A stretch of DNA of 11,154 bases from positions 1 to 11,154 of the forward strand of contig CALWWH010000225.1 of assembly GCA_944385195.1 (NCBI GenBank), given 5' to 3'. Positions 5,281 through 11,154 of the stretch are shown here, in pieces; the stretch's first letter is position 1, and each line of letters begins with the position of its first letter. A program made the position numbers and the translations under genes. The stretch comes from an uncultured Oscillospiraceae bacterium. GTDB lineage: Bacteria > Bacillota > Clostridia > Oscillospirales > Oscillospiraceae. Under the pieces are notes generated by a model. The model had not been told where the DNA came from. It ran no database searches and saw nothing but the letters and a program-made list of their open reading frames with translations.

Positions 5281-5952
5281 ATGAATCTCTTTGAAACGGT
5301 AAAGCGGCGGCTCACCACAAGACAGGTGGCAGAACACTACGGTTTTACGATTAGCCGAAACGGGATGCTCGCCTGTCCTTTTCACAACGACCGGACACCC
5401 AGCATGAAGGTGGACAAGCGCTTCCATTGCTTTGGCTGCGGTGCAGATGGCGATGTGATCGACTTTGTGGGACGGCTCTATGGGTTGGATGCCAGACATG
5501 CAGCGCTGAAGCTGGTCGAGGAATTTCAGATTCCATACGAGCATGATAATAAAGACAGGAAGACAACTCCGCCGGTCAGACAGAAGACGCAGGCGCAGGC
5601 ATACCGGGAGCTGGAGCAACGATGTTACCGCGTGCTCTCGGACTATCAGGACCTGCTGAGACGGTGGGAGATGATATACAGACCAAATCCGGAGGCTACG
5701 GAATGGGATCCGCGTTTCGTTGAAGCAGTACAACAGAAAGATTACATCGAACACCTACTCGAGACGCTGCTGCAGGACCCAATAGAGATACGAGCAGAAC
5801 TGCTTCGGGACCATGGAAAGGAGGTGCTGGCTCTTGAGCGAAGATTATCGGAGCTTGGATCCGCGGCTGAGAGAGACGCTGCAGATGCTGTCGGAGATCC
5901 GGCCTTGTCAGACGACAGAGGATGTGATGCAGCTGCTGGAACGGACAGATAA
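5281..5952 (+). CDS. CHC2 zinc-finger domain primase-like protein
   Basis: A 223-residue protein. The N-terminus carries a DnaG-type CHC2 zinc finger: ACPFHNDRTPSMKVDKRFHC (31-50) followed by FGCGADGDVIDFV, giving ligands C32, H35, C50 and C53. In primases this domain recognises the template during primer synthesis. The Toprim catalytic domain of DnaG is absent, as is common for the short CHC2 proteins of mobile elements, where the polymerising part is separate or supplied by the host. The rest is helical and lysine- and arginine-rich, with no domain I recognise. GGAG lies 13 bases before the ATG, further than usual; translation may be coupled to the relaxase, whose stop is 7 bases upstream. 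The last 40 or so codons overlap the next gene in another frame. It likely acts with the VapE-type protein in element replication. Confidence 0.82.
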   Translation: MNLFETVKRRLTTRQVAEHYGFTISRNGMLACPFHNDRTPSMKVDKRFHCFGCGADGDVIDFVGRLYGLDARHAALKLVEEFQIPYEHDNKDRKTTPPVRQKTQAQAYRELEQRCYRVLSDYQDLLRRWEMIYRPNPEATEWDPRFVEAVQQKDYIEHLLETLLQDPIEIRAELLRDHGKEVLALERRLSELGSAAERDAADAVGDPALSDDRGCDAAAGTDR

Positions 5953-7225
5953 GGGCTATGTGCGAAACAGTATGCACAATGTGTTTCTGGCCTTCATGTG
6001 TGACCCGATGCTCAGCGGCGCGGTTCGCTATAACATTCTGACTGGACGCGTTGATCTCTGCAAACAGATGTGGTGGGAGCGGACCGCAGCGGTCATGAAC
6101 GATACGGACTTTAATTATCTGATGTTGTATCTGGAGAAGCACTACGGCCTGAACAACGAGACTCGGATTCGAAAGGCAATCTCTGTAGTGGCGCACCAGA
6201 ACCAGTACCATCCTATTCGGGAATATCTGAACAGTCTGAAGTGGGATGGCGTTGAGCGGATTCGATATGTCTTGCAGCACTTTCTCGGCGCGGAGGTTAG
6301 TGAATATACCCACGAGGTCATGCGGCTCTATCTGCTGGGTGCAATCAGCCGAGTGTTCCGGCCGGGATGTAAATTCGAACTGATGCTCTGTCTGGTCGGT
6401 GGACAAGGGGTGGGGAAGTCATCCTTTTTTCGCTTCCTGGCCTGTAGGGATGAATGGTTTTCAGATGATCTGAAGCACATTGATGACGAGAATGTGTTCC
6501 GCAAAATGCAGGGACACTGGATCATTGAGATGTCCGAGATGATTGCGACGGCAAATGCGAAAAGTATAGAGGATATCAAATCCTTTCTCAGCCGTCAGAA
6601 GGAGACCTATAAGGTCCCGTATGCCACGGAACCGGAGGACCGGCTACGGCAGTGTGTGTTTGGCGGGACCTCCAACGCGTTGGATTTCCTGCCGTTAGAC
6701 CGCAGCGGAAATCGACGATTTCTTCCCGTCTTGGTAGACCCACGAAAGGCAGAAGTTCACATTCTGGAGGATGAGACAGCGTCGCGGCAGTATATGGATC
6801 AGCTGTGGGCGGAGGCAATGCGAATCTACCGCAGTGGAAAGGTGCAGCTGAAGCTGTCCGGGAAAATGAACGAGCATCTGGTGGAACTCCAGCAGCAGTT
6901 CATGCCAGAGGATACCAAGGTGGGCATGATTCAGGCTTTCCTGGACGAGTACAGCGGAGACATTGTCTGCAGCAAGCTGCTCTATCATGAGGCTCTGGGA
7001 CACTATGATGAACCGAAGAACTGGGAGATCCGTGAGATCAATGAGATTATGAATCAGTCGGTGCGTGGCTGGAAGCCGTACACCAATCCCAGAATTTACA
7101 AGAAATACGGCAAGCAACGTGGATGGGTTCGCGGAAGCGAACCCGTGGAAACAAAGTCGACGTATATCGATGAGGTCGAGCAGCTGAGTGATGAAGAACT
7201 CAGCCAGATTGAACTGCCGTTCTAG
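5834..7225 (+). CDS. VapE-type (virulence-associated E) P-loop helicase/ATPase
   Basis: A large P-loop protein of the VapE family (PF05272 type), found in phages, phage satellites and integrative elements, where it acts as a replicative helicase-like ATPase. From this start (463 residues) the order is: a helical N-terminal region; the family's HPIREYLNSLKWDGVERI lead-in (about 126-143); Walker A GGQGVGKSS (about 189-197); a Walker B-like HWIIEMSEM (about 228-236); the sensor-like FGGTSN (about 276-281); and GNRRFLPV (about 292-299) with likely arginine-finger residues. I prefer TTG at 5834 because AAGGAGGT (5818-5825) lies eight bases before it. An in-frame ATG at 5813 has only a weak site and would add seven residues. 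It overlaps the end of the primase gene by over 100 bases in a different frame. Confidence 0.88.
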   Translation: MSEDYRSLDPRLRETLQMLSEIRPCQTTEDVMQLLERTDKGYVRNSMHNVFLAFMCDPMLSGAVRYNILTGRVDLCKQMWWERTAAVMNDTDFNYLMLYLEKHYGLNNETRIRKAISVVAHQNQYHPIREYLNSLKWDGVERIRYVLQHFLGAEVSEYTHEVMRLYLLGAISRVFRPGCKFELMLCLVGGQGVGKSSFFRFLACRDEWFSDDLKHIDDENVFRKMQGHWIIEMSEMIATANAKSIEDIKSFLSRQKETYKVPYATEPEDRLRQCVFGGTSNALDFLPLDRSGNRRFLPVLVDPRKAEVHILEDETASRQYMDQLWAEAMRIYRSGKVQLKLSGKMNEHLVELQQQFMPEDTKVGMIQAFLDEYSGDIVCSKLLYHEALGHYDEPKNWEIREINEIMNQSVRGWKPYTNPRIYKKYGKQRGWVRGSEPVETKSTYIDEVEQLSDEELSQIELPF

Positions 7226-7237
7226 TGTGGGCAGTCT

Positions 7238-7423
7238 GTTTCCGGCTTGGTTTCCGGTTCGTTGCTGGGCTTGTTTCCGGGAAAAAGCCTTTGCCTATCA
7301 AGACTTTCCTCCTGTTGGAAACGAAAGAAACGAAGAATGCAAAGAAAAGGAAAATGGATATAGAGCGAAACCGGTAATGGGAATTATAGTCCTTTGGGCT
7401 TCGTTTCCGGTTCCTGTTTCCGC
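7238..7423. repeat. Cluster of GTTTCCG repeats in the VapE-xis intergenic region
   Basis: GTTTCCGG occurs at 7238-7245, 7250-7257, 7273-7280 and 7403-7410, and the near copy GTTTCCGC at 7416-7423. A reversed core, GGAAAC, is at 7317-7322. Neighbouring starts are 12, 23 and 13 bases apart, close to one or two helical turns. The stretch 7226-7489 has no gene I can support. The cluster could be iterons of an element replication origin next to the primase and helicase genes, or binding sites for Xis or Int. It might also be remnant coding sequence. Confidence 0.55.
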
Positions 7424-7489
7424 CGGCCATGTTGGGCATGGTGTTAGAGTGTAGAAAAAGCCATTTTGAGAAAGGAAGGGAAGATGTAA

Positions 7490-7687
7490 ATGTCAAAAGA
7501 AGTTCCTATTTGGGAAAAGTCAAATTTGACCCTGGAAGAAGCTGCAGCTTACTCCGGTATCGGAATCGGCAAATTGCGAGAGCTGACCAACGAGAAAAAC
7601 TGTAATTTCGTTCTGTGGGTAGGGCACAAGCGGCTTATCAAAAAGCGCTTATTTGATAAGTATATCGAACAGGTGTTTTCTGTTTGA
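7490..7687 (+). CDS. xis: Tn916-like excisionase
   Basis: A 65-residue basic protein. The sequence MSKEVPIWEKSNLTLEEAAA, then YSGIGIGKLRELTN and RLIKKRLFDKYIEQ, follows the pattern of Tn916 Xis (67 residues): an IPIWE-like start, an LT-x-EEA helix and a winged-helix DNA-binding fold with a recognition helix GKLREL. Excisionases bend the element ends and direct the integrase towards excision. A GGAAGGG site lies about ten bases before the ATG, with a minimal ATG-TAA in between. It sits directly upstream of the integrase gene, the standard order in Tn916-type elements. The gene symbol is given by family role; no orthology to a named element is proven. Confidence 0.85.
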   Translation: MSKEVPIWEKSNLTLEEAAAYSGIGIGKLRELTNEKNCNFVLWVGHKRLIKKRLFDKYIEQVFSV

Positions 7688-7704
7688 TATTTATAGATCA
7701 GCGA

Positions 7705-7733
7705 TAGAAAATGAGCACTCGGTGTGGTATAAT
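7705..7733 (+). promoter_or_regulatory. Extended -10 promoter for the integrase gene
   Basis: TGGTATAAT (TATAAT at 7728-7733 with the extended TG) follows a weak -35-like TAGAAA at 7705-7710 at a 17-base distance. It lies about 45 bases upstream of the probable TTG start of the integrase and allows int to be transcribed apart from xis. Confidence 0.6.
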
Positions 7734-7752
7734 TTTTATTGTCACATCGAGG

Positions 7753-7769
7753 CTCCTTTTTGAGAGGAG
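7753..7769 (+). promoter_or_regulatory. Hairpin occluding the integrase ribosome binding site
   Basis: CTCCT (7753-7757) is complementary to AGGAG (7765-7769), the ribosome binding site of the integrase gene, with a 7-base loop. The TTG start at 7777 follows seven bases later. The fold is short, so it would only lower translation rather than block it. It lies in the leader of the transcript expected from the promoter at 7728. Confidence 0.4.
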
Positions 7770-7776
7770 ACTGAAA

Positions 7777-9006
7777 TTGAGCGAGAAAAGAAAAGATAAA
7801 AATGGGCGGGTCCTGAAAGAAGGAGAAAGCCAGAGAAGGGATTTGATTTATCAATACAGGTATACAGACATCCGTGGTAAAAGGCAGACGGTGTATGCAC
7901 CTACGCTGCAAGCGCTTCGTCAGAAAGAGCAGGAGATACAGGATAGAATCAATGACGGTATTGATTATGATGCTGGGCAGATTACGGTAATTGAACTGTT
8001 GGAAAAGTACATCAGCTTGAAAATGGGCGTGAGATATAACACACAGGTTAATTATCAATTTGTCTTGACCCTGGTCCGGAAAGAAGACTTCGGCTATCGC
8101 AAAATCAGCACTGTCAAGGTGTCTGATGCTAAGCAATGGTTCGCAAAACTTCAAAGGGACGGAAAAGGCTACAGCTCAATCACTTGTGTGAGAGGTGTTC
8201 TCAAGCCAGCGTTTCAGATGGCATATGAAGAGGATGCAATAAGAAAGAACCCTTTTATGTTTAAACTATCTGATGTTGTGGTGAATGATACTGTGCCAAG
8301 GGTTGCGCTTACGGAAGAACAGACGGAAATATGGATGGATTTTATCCGGACGGATAAGACGTACTCAAAATACTATGATGAGTTTGTGGTCCTTCTGGAA
8401 ACCGGCATGAGAGTCAGCGAGTTCTGTGGGTTGACGAAATCAGATCTTGATTTTGTCAACCGGAGAATTCGTGTGGACCATCAGCTGATTCGTGACAGTA
8501 CTGGCAGATACTATGTCGAGGCAACGAAGACTACCTCGGGCTGTCGTTTTTTGCCGATGACAGATCGGGTATATCAATCGCTGAAAAAGATGCTGGAACG
8601 ACGTCCAAAAGCGAAGAAAGAAATGATCGTGGATGGGTACAGCTATTTCATAATGCTGGACAAAAACGGAAATCCCAAGATCGCGCTTCATATTGAAAAT
8701 GAAATGCGTTGGGCAATGAAAAAGTATAAAAAGCTTTACCCCGACAATCCGTTACCCCATATTACTCCGCATGTGCTGAGACACACCTTCTGTACAAGTT
8801 ATGCGAACGCAGGAATGGACATTAAGAACCTACAGTATTTGATGGGACACTCGGACGCTGGCGTAACATTGAATGTGTATACACACGCGAATTACGCACA
8901 CGCCGCTGCACAGCTGTTGAGCATCTCAGAGCTCAGCCGAAAATCTGACTTGAAGAGAGAAGGATATGAGGACAATATACCAACAAAAAGAGTCCTGAAA
9001 GCCTGA
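7777..9006 (+). CDS. int: Tn916-type tyrosine recombinase integrase
   Basis: A 409-residue tyrosine recombinase from a TTG start (Tn916 Int is about 405). It catalyses integration and, with Xis, excision of the element. The N-terminal arm-binding domain reads SEKRKDKNGRVLKEGESQRR, closely like the start of Tn916 Int, which supports this start over an upstream ATG at 7711 that lies within the promoter. A core-binding SAM-like domain spans about residues 70-165. The catalytic residues are visible: R212 in ETGMRVSE, K251 in EATKTTSG, H332 and R335 in PHVLRHTF, H358 in LMGHSD and the nucleophile Y368 in NVYTH. No key residue is missing. Downstream, an 11-bp tandem repeat and a terminator separate it from GC-rich chromosomal genes, so the right end of the element should lie near 9007-9130. 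Confidence 0.93.
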   Translation: MSEKRKDKNGRVLKEGESQRRDLIYQYRYTDIRGKRQTVYAPTLQALRQKEQEIQDRINDGIDYDAGQITVIELLEKYISLKMGVRYNTQVNYQFVLTLVRKEDFGYRKISTVKVSDAKQWFAKLQRDGKGYSSITCVRGVLKPAFQMAYEEDAIRKNPFMFKLSDVVVNDTVPRVALTEEQTEIWMDFIRTDKTYSKYYDEFVVLLETGMRVSEFCGLTKSDLDFVNRRIRVDHQLIRDSTGRYYVEATKTTSGCRFLPMTDRVYQSLKKMLERRPKAKKEMIVDGYSYFIMLDKNGNPKIALHIENEMRWAMKKYKKLYPDNPLPHITPHVLRHTFCTSYANAGMDIKNLQYLMGHSDAGVTLNVYTHANYAHAAAQLLSISELSRKSDLKREGYEDNIPTKRVLKA

Positions 9007-9011
9007 GTTTC

Positions 9012-9033
9012 ACTACACCATTACTACACCATT
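9012..9033. repeat. 11-bp tandem direct repeat after the integrase gene
   Basis: ACTACACCATT occurs twice in a row (9012-9022 and 9023-9033), starting five bases after the int stop codon, and is followed by a partly inverted copy (TGGTGGTGCAGTA at 9034-9046). Elements of the Tn916 kind carry direct-repeat arm sites for the integrase N-terminal domain near their ends. This is the best candidate for such a site here. I found no matching copy at a left end. Confidence 0.5.
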
Positions 9034-9088
9034 TGGTGGTGCAGTAGCGTAGAGCCTTGAAGATTTATGTCGCGGAGCCAAAAAATAC

Positions 9089-9130
9089 AAAACCTGAAAA
9101 GCCTTTATCTATAAGGCTTTTCAGGTTTTT
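9089..9130 (+). terminator. Rho-independent terminator between int and the phosphatase gene
   Basis: A perfect 17-bp stem (AAAACCTGAAAAGCCTT at 9089-9105, complementary arm 9113-9129, 7-base loop) ends in TTTTT. It follows the integrase by 82 bases. The next gene's ribosome binding site (GGAGGG, 9131-9136) begins immediately after the T-run. The A-rich left side could also allow termination on the other strand. Confidence 0.85.
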
Positions 9131-9147
9131 GGAGGGTTATAAAGACT

Positions 9148-9612
9148 ATGATAAAAATCCTGTTTGTCTGCCTGGGCAACATCTGCCGCAGCCCCATGGC
9201 AGAGTTCATCCTCAAGGATCTGGTCCGCCGGCGCGGCATTGCAGACGAATTTACCATCGCCTCCTGCGCCACCAGCGACGAGGAGCTGGGAAACCCGGTT
9301 TATCCCCCGGCGCGGCGCATGCTGGCCGGGCACGGCATCGATTGCAGCGGCAAACGCGCCCGGCAGATGGTGCGCGGTGACTATGAGCAATTTGACTTGC
9401 TCTTTGGAATGGAAAACCGCAACGTCCGGCGCATGCGCGCCATCTGCGGCGGCGACCCGGAGGGAAAGATCGCCCGGCTGCTCGACGGCACCGCCCGCCC
9501 CCGCGACATCGCCGACCCCTGGTACACCGGCGACTTTCAGCAGGCCTGGGACGATATTTACGAGGGCTGTCAGGCGCTGCTGGAACGCCTGGGCTATGGA
9601 GGGGAACAATGA
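9148..9612 (+). CDS. Low-molecular-weight protein tyrosine phosphatase
   Basis: A 154-residue protein, the normal size for the family, which removes phosphate from phosphotyrosine proteins in the cytoplasm. The N-terminal P-loop CLGNICRSP gives the CX5RS active site, with the first Cys (residue 8) as nucleophile. The general-acid Asp lies in ADPWYTGDF near the C-terminus. GGAGGG lies 11 bases before the ATG. The gene's last bases overlap the next start by four (ATGA), so the two are translationally coupled. In other bacteria such enzymes act on tyrosine kinases for polysaccharide synthesis, but no such gene is in view and the target is unknown. No promoter is evident between the terminator at 9089-9130 and this gene. 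The marked GC rise from here on indicates chromosomal sequence. Confidence 0.95.
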   Translation: MIKILFVCLGNICRSPMAEFILKDLVRRRGIADEFTIASCATSDEELGNPVYPPARRMLAGHGIDCSGKRARQMVRGDYEQFDLLFGMENRNVRRMRAICGGDPEGKIARLLDGTARPRDIADPWYTGDFQQAWDDIYEGCQALLERLGYGGEQ

Positions 9613-10778
9613 TGCATCCTTTGATGAACGAGGCCGGGGCCTTGCAGCCCCGGCTGGTACAGTGGCGGCGCGCCCTGCACCAGATTCCCGAGCTGCGGCT
9701 GCAATTGCCGCAGACGCTGGCCTTTGTGCGGGACAAGCTGGACGCCATGGGCGTCCGGTACAAGGTATATGAGCCGATCTCGGCCATCGTGGCGAGCATC
9801 GGCAGCGGCCAGCGCTGCTATCTGCTCCGCAGCGATATGGACGGCCTGCCCATGGTTGAGCAGAGCGGCCTGCCCTTTGCCGCGGTCAACGGCAATATGC
9901 ATTCCTGCGGCCACGACCTGCACACAACCATCCTCCTGGGCGCGGCGCAGCTGCTCAAGGCCCATGAGCTGGAGCTTCAGGGCACAGTGAAGCTCTTCTT
10001 CCAGCCCGGCGAGGAGCAGGTAGAGGGCGCCCTGGCCGCCATCGAGGCGGGGCTGCTGGACGAGGCGCCGCAGCCGGAGGCGGCCTTCGCCATCCACGTG
10101 GCCGCCGCCACTCCGGCGGGGCTGCTGGGGACGGCAAAGCAGCCCATGTCCTCGGTCTACAACTTCTGCATTACCCTCACCGGAGTGGGAGGTCACGGCT
10201 CTACGCCGCAAAACTGCATCGACCCCATCAACGCGGGGGTTCAGGTCTACCTGGCCCTGCAAAGCCTCATTGCCCGGGAGGTGGCCAGCAGCGACGAGGC
10301 GGTGCTGACCATCGGGAAGTTCCAGGCCGGGACCCAGAGCAACATCATCCCCGACAGCTGCCTTTTGGCGGGCACCATCCGCAGCTATGAGCCCCGGGTC
10401 CGGGAACAGATGGTGCGGCGCTTTCATGAGATCGTCCCGGCGGTGGCGGCGGCTTATCGCTGCGGATGCCGGATTGAGATTCTAGGCGACTGCCCCAGCG
10501 TCGTCAACGACGAGCGGGTCATGGCCTCCGCCGCCCGGAGCATCAAGGAGTTGCTGGGCGTTGAGATCGAGCGCAATATGCGCGGCACCGGCTCGGAGGA
10601 CTTCGCCTGGCTCTGCCAGCGCATCCCGGGGGCGTACTTCATCCTCGGCGCGGGCGTCGAGGATGCGTCCCGCTGGCGCGGCCAGCACAACCCGGAGGTG
10701 GTGTTCAACGAGGCGGTGCTGGCCACCGGTGCGGCGGTGTATGCAAAAGTGGCCATGGACTGGCTTGAAAGCAAATAA
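9609..10778 (+). CDS. M20-family metallo-amidohydrolase (HipO/N-acyl amino acid hydrolase type)
   Basis: A 389-residue zinc/manganese peptidase-like enzyme that hydrolyses an amide bond of an N-acylated amino acid or a similar small molecule. The metal-site landmarks of the M20D group are visible: RSDMDGLPM (74-82), HSCGHDLH (98-105, Cys100 and His102), the catalytic PGEEQVEG (133-140, Glu135/136), AIHVA (161-165, His163), the dimerisation domain with GVGGHGSTPQNCIDP, and the C-terminal GQHNPEVVF with the last ligand His. Members include hippurate hydrolase, N-acetyldiaminopimelate deacetylase and indole-acetyl-amino-acid hydrolase; I cannot tell which substrate applies. The start overlaps the phosphatase stop. 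ATG at 9612 is equally possible and lies seven bases after GGAGGGG. It is convergent with the DUF523 gene, with 11 bases between the stops and no clear terminator. Confidence 0.93.
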   Translation: MMHPLMNEAGALQPRLVQWRRALHQIPELRLQLPQTLAFVRDKLDAMGVRYKVYEPISAIVASIGSGQRCYLLRSDMDGLPMVEQSGLPFAAVNGNMHSCGHDLHTTILLGAAQLLKAHELELQGTVKLFFQPGEEQVEGALAAIEAGLLDEAPQPEAAFAIHVAAATPAGLLGTAKQPMSSVYNFCITLTGVGGHGSTPQNCIDPINAGVQVYLALQSLIAREVASSDEAVLTIGKFQAGTQSNIIPDSCLLAGTIRSYEPRVREQMVRRFHEIVPAVAAAYRCGCRIEILGDCPSVVNDERVMASAARSIKELLGVEIERNMRGTGSEDFAWLCQRIPGAYFILGAGVEDASRWRGQHNPEVVFNEAVLATGAAVYAKVAMDWLESK

Positions 10779-10789
10779 GCCGGCGGGGC

Positions 10790-11154
10790 TTAAAGCGCTG
10801 CCTCTGTCACAACCCTTACCCCCGCGCCCTGGAGGGCCTGGGCGGCCACGCCGTCGCCGCTGACCAGAGTGCCCGAGAAGCTGCCGTCGTAGATCTGGCC
10901 GCAGCCGCAGGCGGGGGACTTGGCCTTGAGCACGGCCAGGCGGATTTGCAGCAGGCGGCACAGCTCCACCGCGGCCGCCGCGCCCCGCTGGTACTGGGCC
11001 GTCACGTCCTCGCCCAGGGCGTTGAGCACCCGCTCCCCCACCCGCTCGGCAGGGGGCCGGGGCGTCGGCAGACCGCCGTAGCACTCGGGGCAGACGGGGA
11101 CCAATTCGTGCGCCTGGGCCAGGGCCATGACCGCCGCGTTGGGCCGCGAGGCCC
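10790..11154 (-). CDS. DUF523 family protein, 5' end beyond the window
   Basis: The minus-strand frame is open from the window edge to TAA at 10792-10790, so the N-terminus is missing. The visible part reads ASRPNAAVMALAQAHELVPV, CPECYGGLPTPRPPAERV, ALGEDVTAQYQRGAAAAVEL, LKAKSPACGCGQIYDGSFSG and ends in a GAGVRVVTEAAL tail. This is the DUF523 pattern (CPE-x-x-GGLPTPR-x-x-AE, SP-x-CG...IYDG-x-F) of short cytoplasmic proteins with conserved cysteines that may bind metal. The function is not established. A frame start at 11128 (ATG) exists but is internal, because the conserved SRPN segment lies before it. The extra Cys residues (CPEC, CGCG) are fairly typical. High GC and position place it in the chromosomal flank. 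Confidence 0.92.
   Translation of the reverse strand, partial: ASRPNAAVMALAQAHELVPVCPECYGGLPTPRPPAERVGERVLNALGEDVTAQYQRGAAAAVELCRLLQIRLAVLKAKSPACGCGQIYDGSFSGTLVSGDGVAAQALQGAGVRVVTEAAL

Noticed and set aside
7188..7496. ORFs of 88 aa (plus) and 98 aa (minus) between VapE and xis
   Set aside because: Both overlap the GTTTCCG repeat cluster, the plus one starts inside VapE in another frame, and neither resembles a known protein.
2828..9078. ATTTATGCCGC near 2850 and ATTTATGTCGC near 9065 as attL/attR
   Set aside because: Only 10 of 11 bases match, no longer identity surrounds them, and such a match is expected by chance over this distance.
9594..10427. Long minus-strand ORF (277 aa) opposite the amidohydrolase
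   Set aside because: The plus strand encodes a full M20 enzyme with all metal-site motifs; the antisense frame is a GC-rich shadow with no recognisable domain.
1..11154. tRNA or rRNA gene as integration target
   Set aside because: No tRNA-like cloverleaf or rRNA sequence was seen at either flank of the element; Tn916-type integrases do not need one.

Overview
The window looks like a chromosomal stretch of a gut-type Clostridia/Oscillospirales bacterium that carries a small mobile element. This rests on GC-rich metabolic genes at both edges, strong AGGAGG-type ribosome binding sites, and recombination genes that closely resemble those of Tn916. The species cannot be fixed from the sequence.

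Left flank (1-1500): the C-terminal end of a sugar phosphate isomerase/epimerase-like protein is followed by a complete Gfo/Idh/MocA-family oxidoreductase. This pair is typical of sugar or inositol catabolism operons. A perfect 17-bp hairpin terminator sits between the oxidoreductase and a convergent XRE-type regulator (1498-2316, minus strand), which has its own good sigma-A-type promoter.

Scar region (about 2400-3740): a patchwork of broken pieces. It holds two direct copies of a 67-bp hairpin repeat (2442-2508 and 3670-3736), a small unrecognised ORF, the C-terminal remnant of an AAA/DUF4143 protein with a minus-strand terminator, three 33-bp tandem repeats, and a frameshifted C-terminal remnant of an IS3-family transposase. 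It looks like the result of successive insertions and deletions.

Mobile element core (about 3739-9090, plus strand): a leader rich in inverted repeats (candidate oriT) precedes a MobV/Pre-type relaxase (GTG start), a CHC2 zinc-finger primase fragment protein, a VapE-type P-loop helicase/ATPase (probable TTG start), a repeat-bearing intergenic region, a Tn916-like excisionase and a Tn916-like tyrosine integrase (TTG start). No type IV secretion, capsid or terminase gene is visible. The best reading is an integrative and mobilizable element that needs a helper conjugation system. The relaxase would nick and transfer, the primase and helicase would support replication of the element, and Xis/Int would excise and integrate it. 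The exact ends are not resolved.

Right flank (9131-11154): GC-rich chromosomal genes. A low-molecular-weight protein tyrosine phosphatase and an M20-family amidohydrolase overlap by 4 bp (ATGA). A convergent DUF523 protein runs off the window end. I found no clearly new biological system. The most unusual points are the altered metal-ligand motif of the relaxase, the covarying hairpin repeats, the repeat-rich candidate oriT, and the repeats downstream of the helicase gene.
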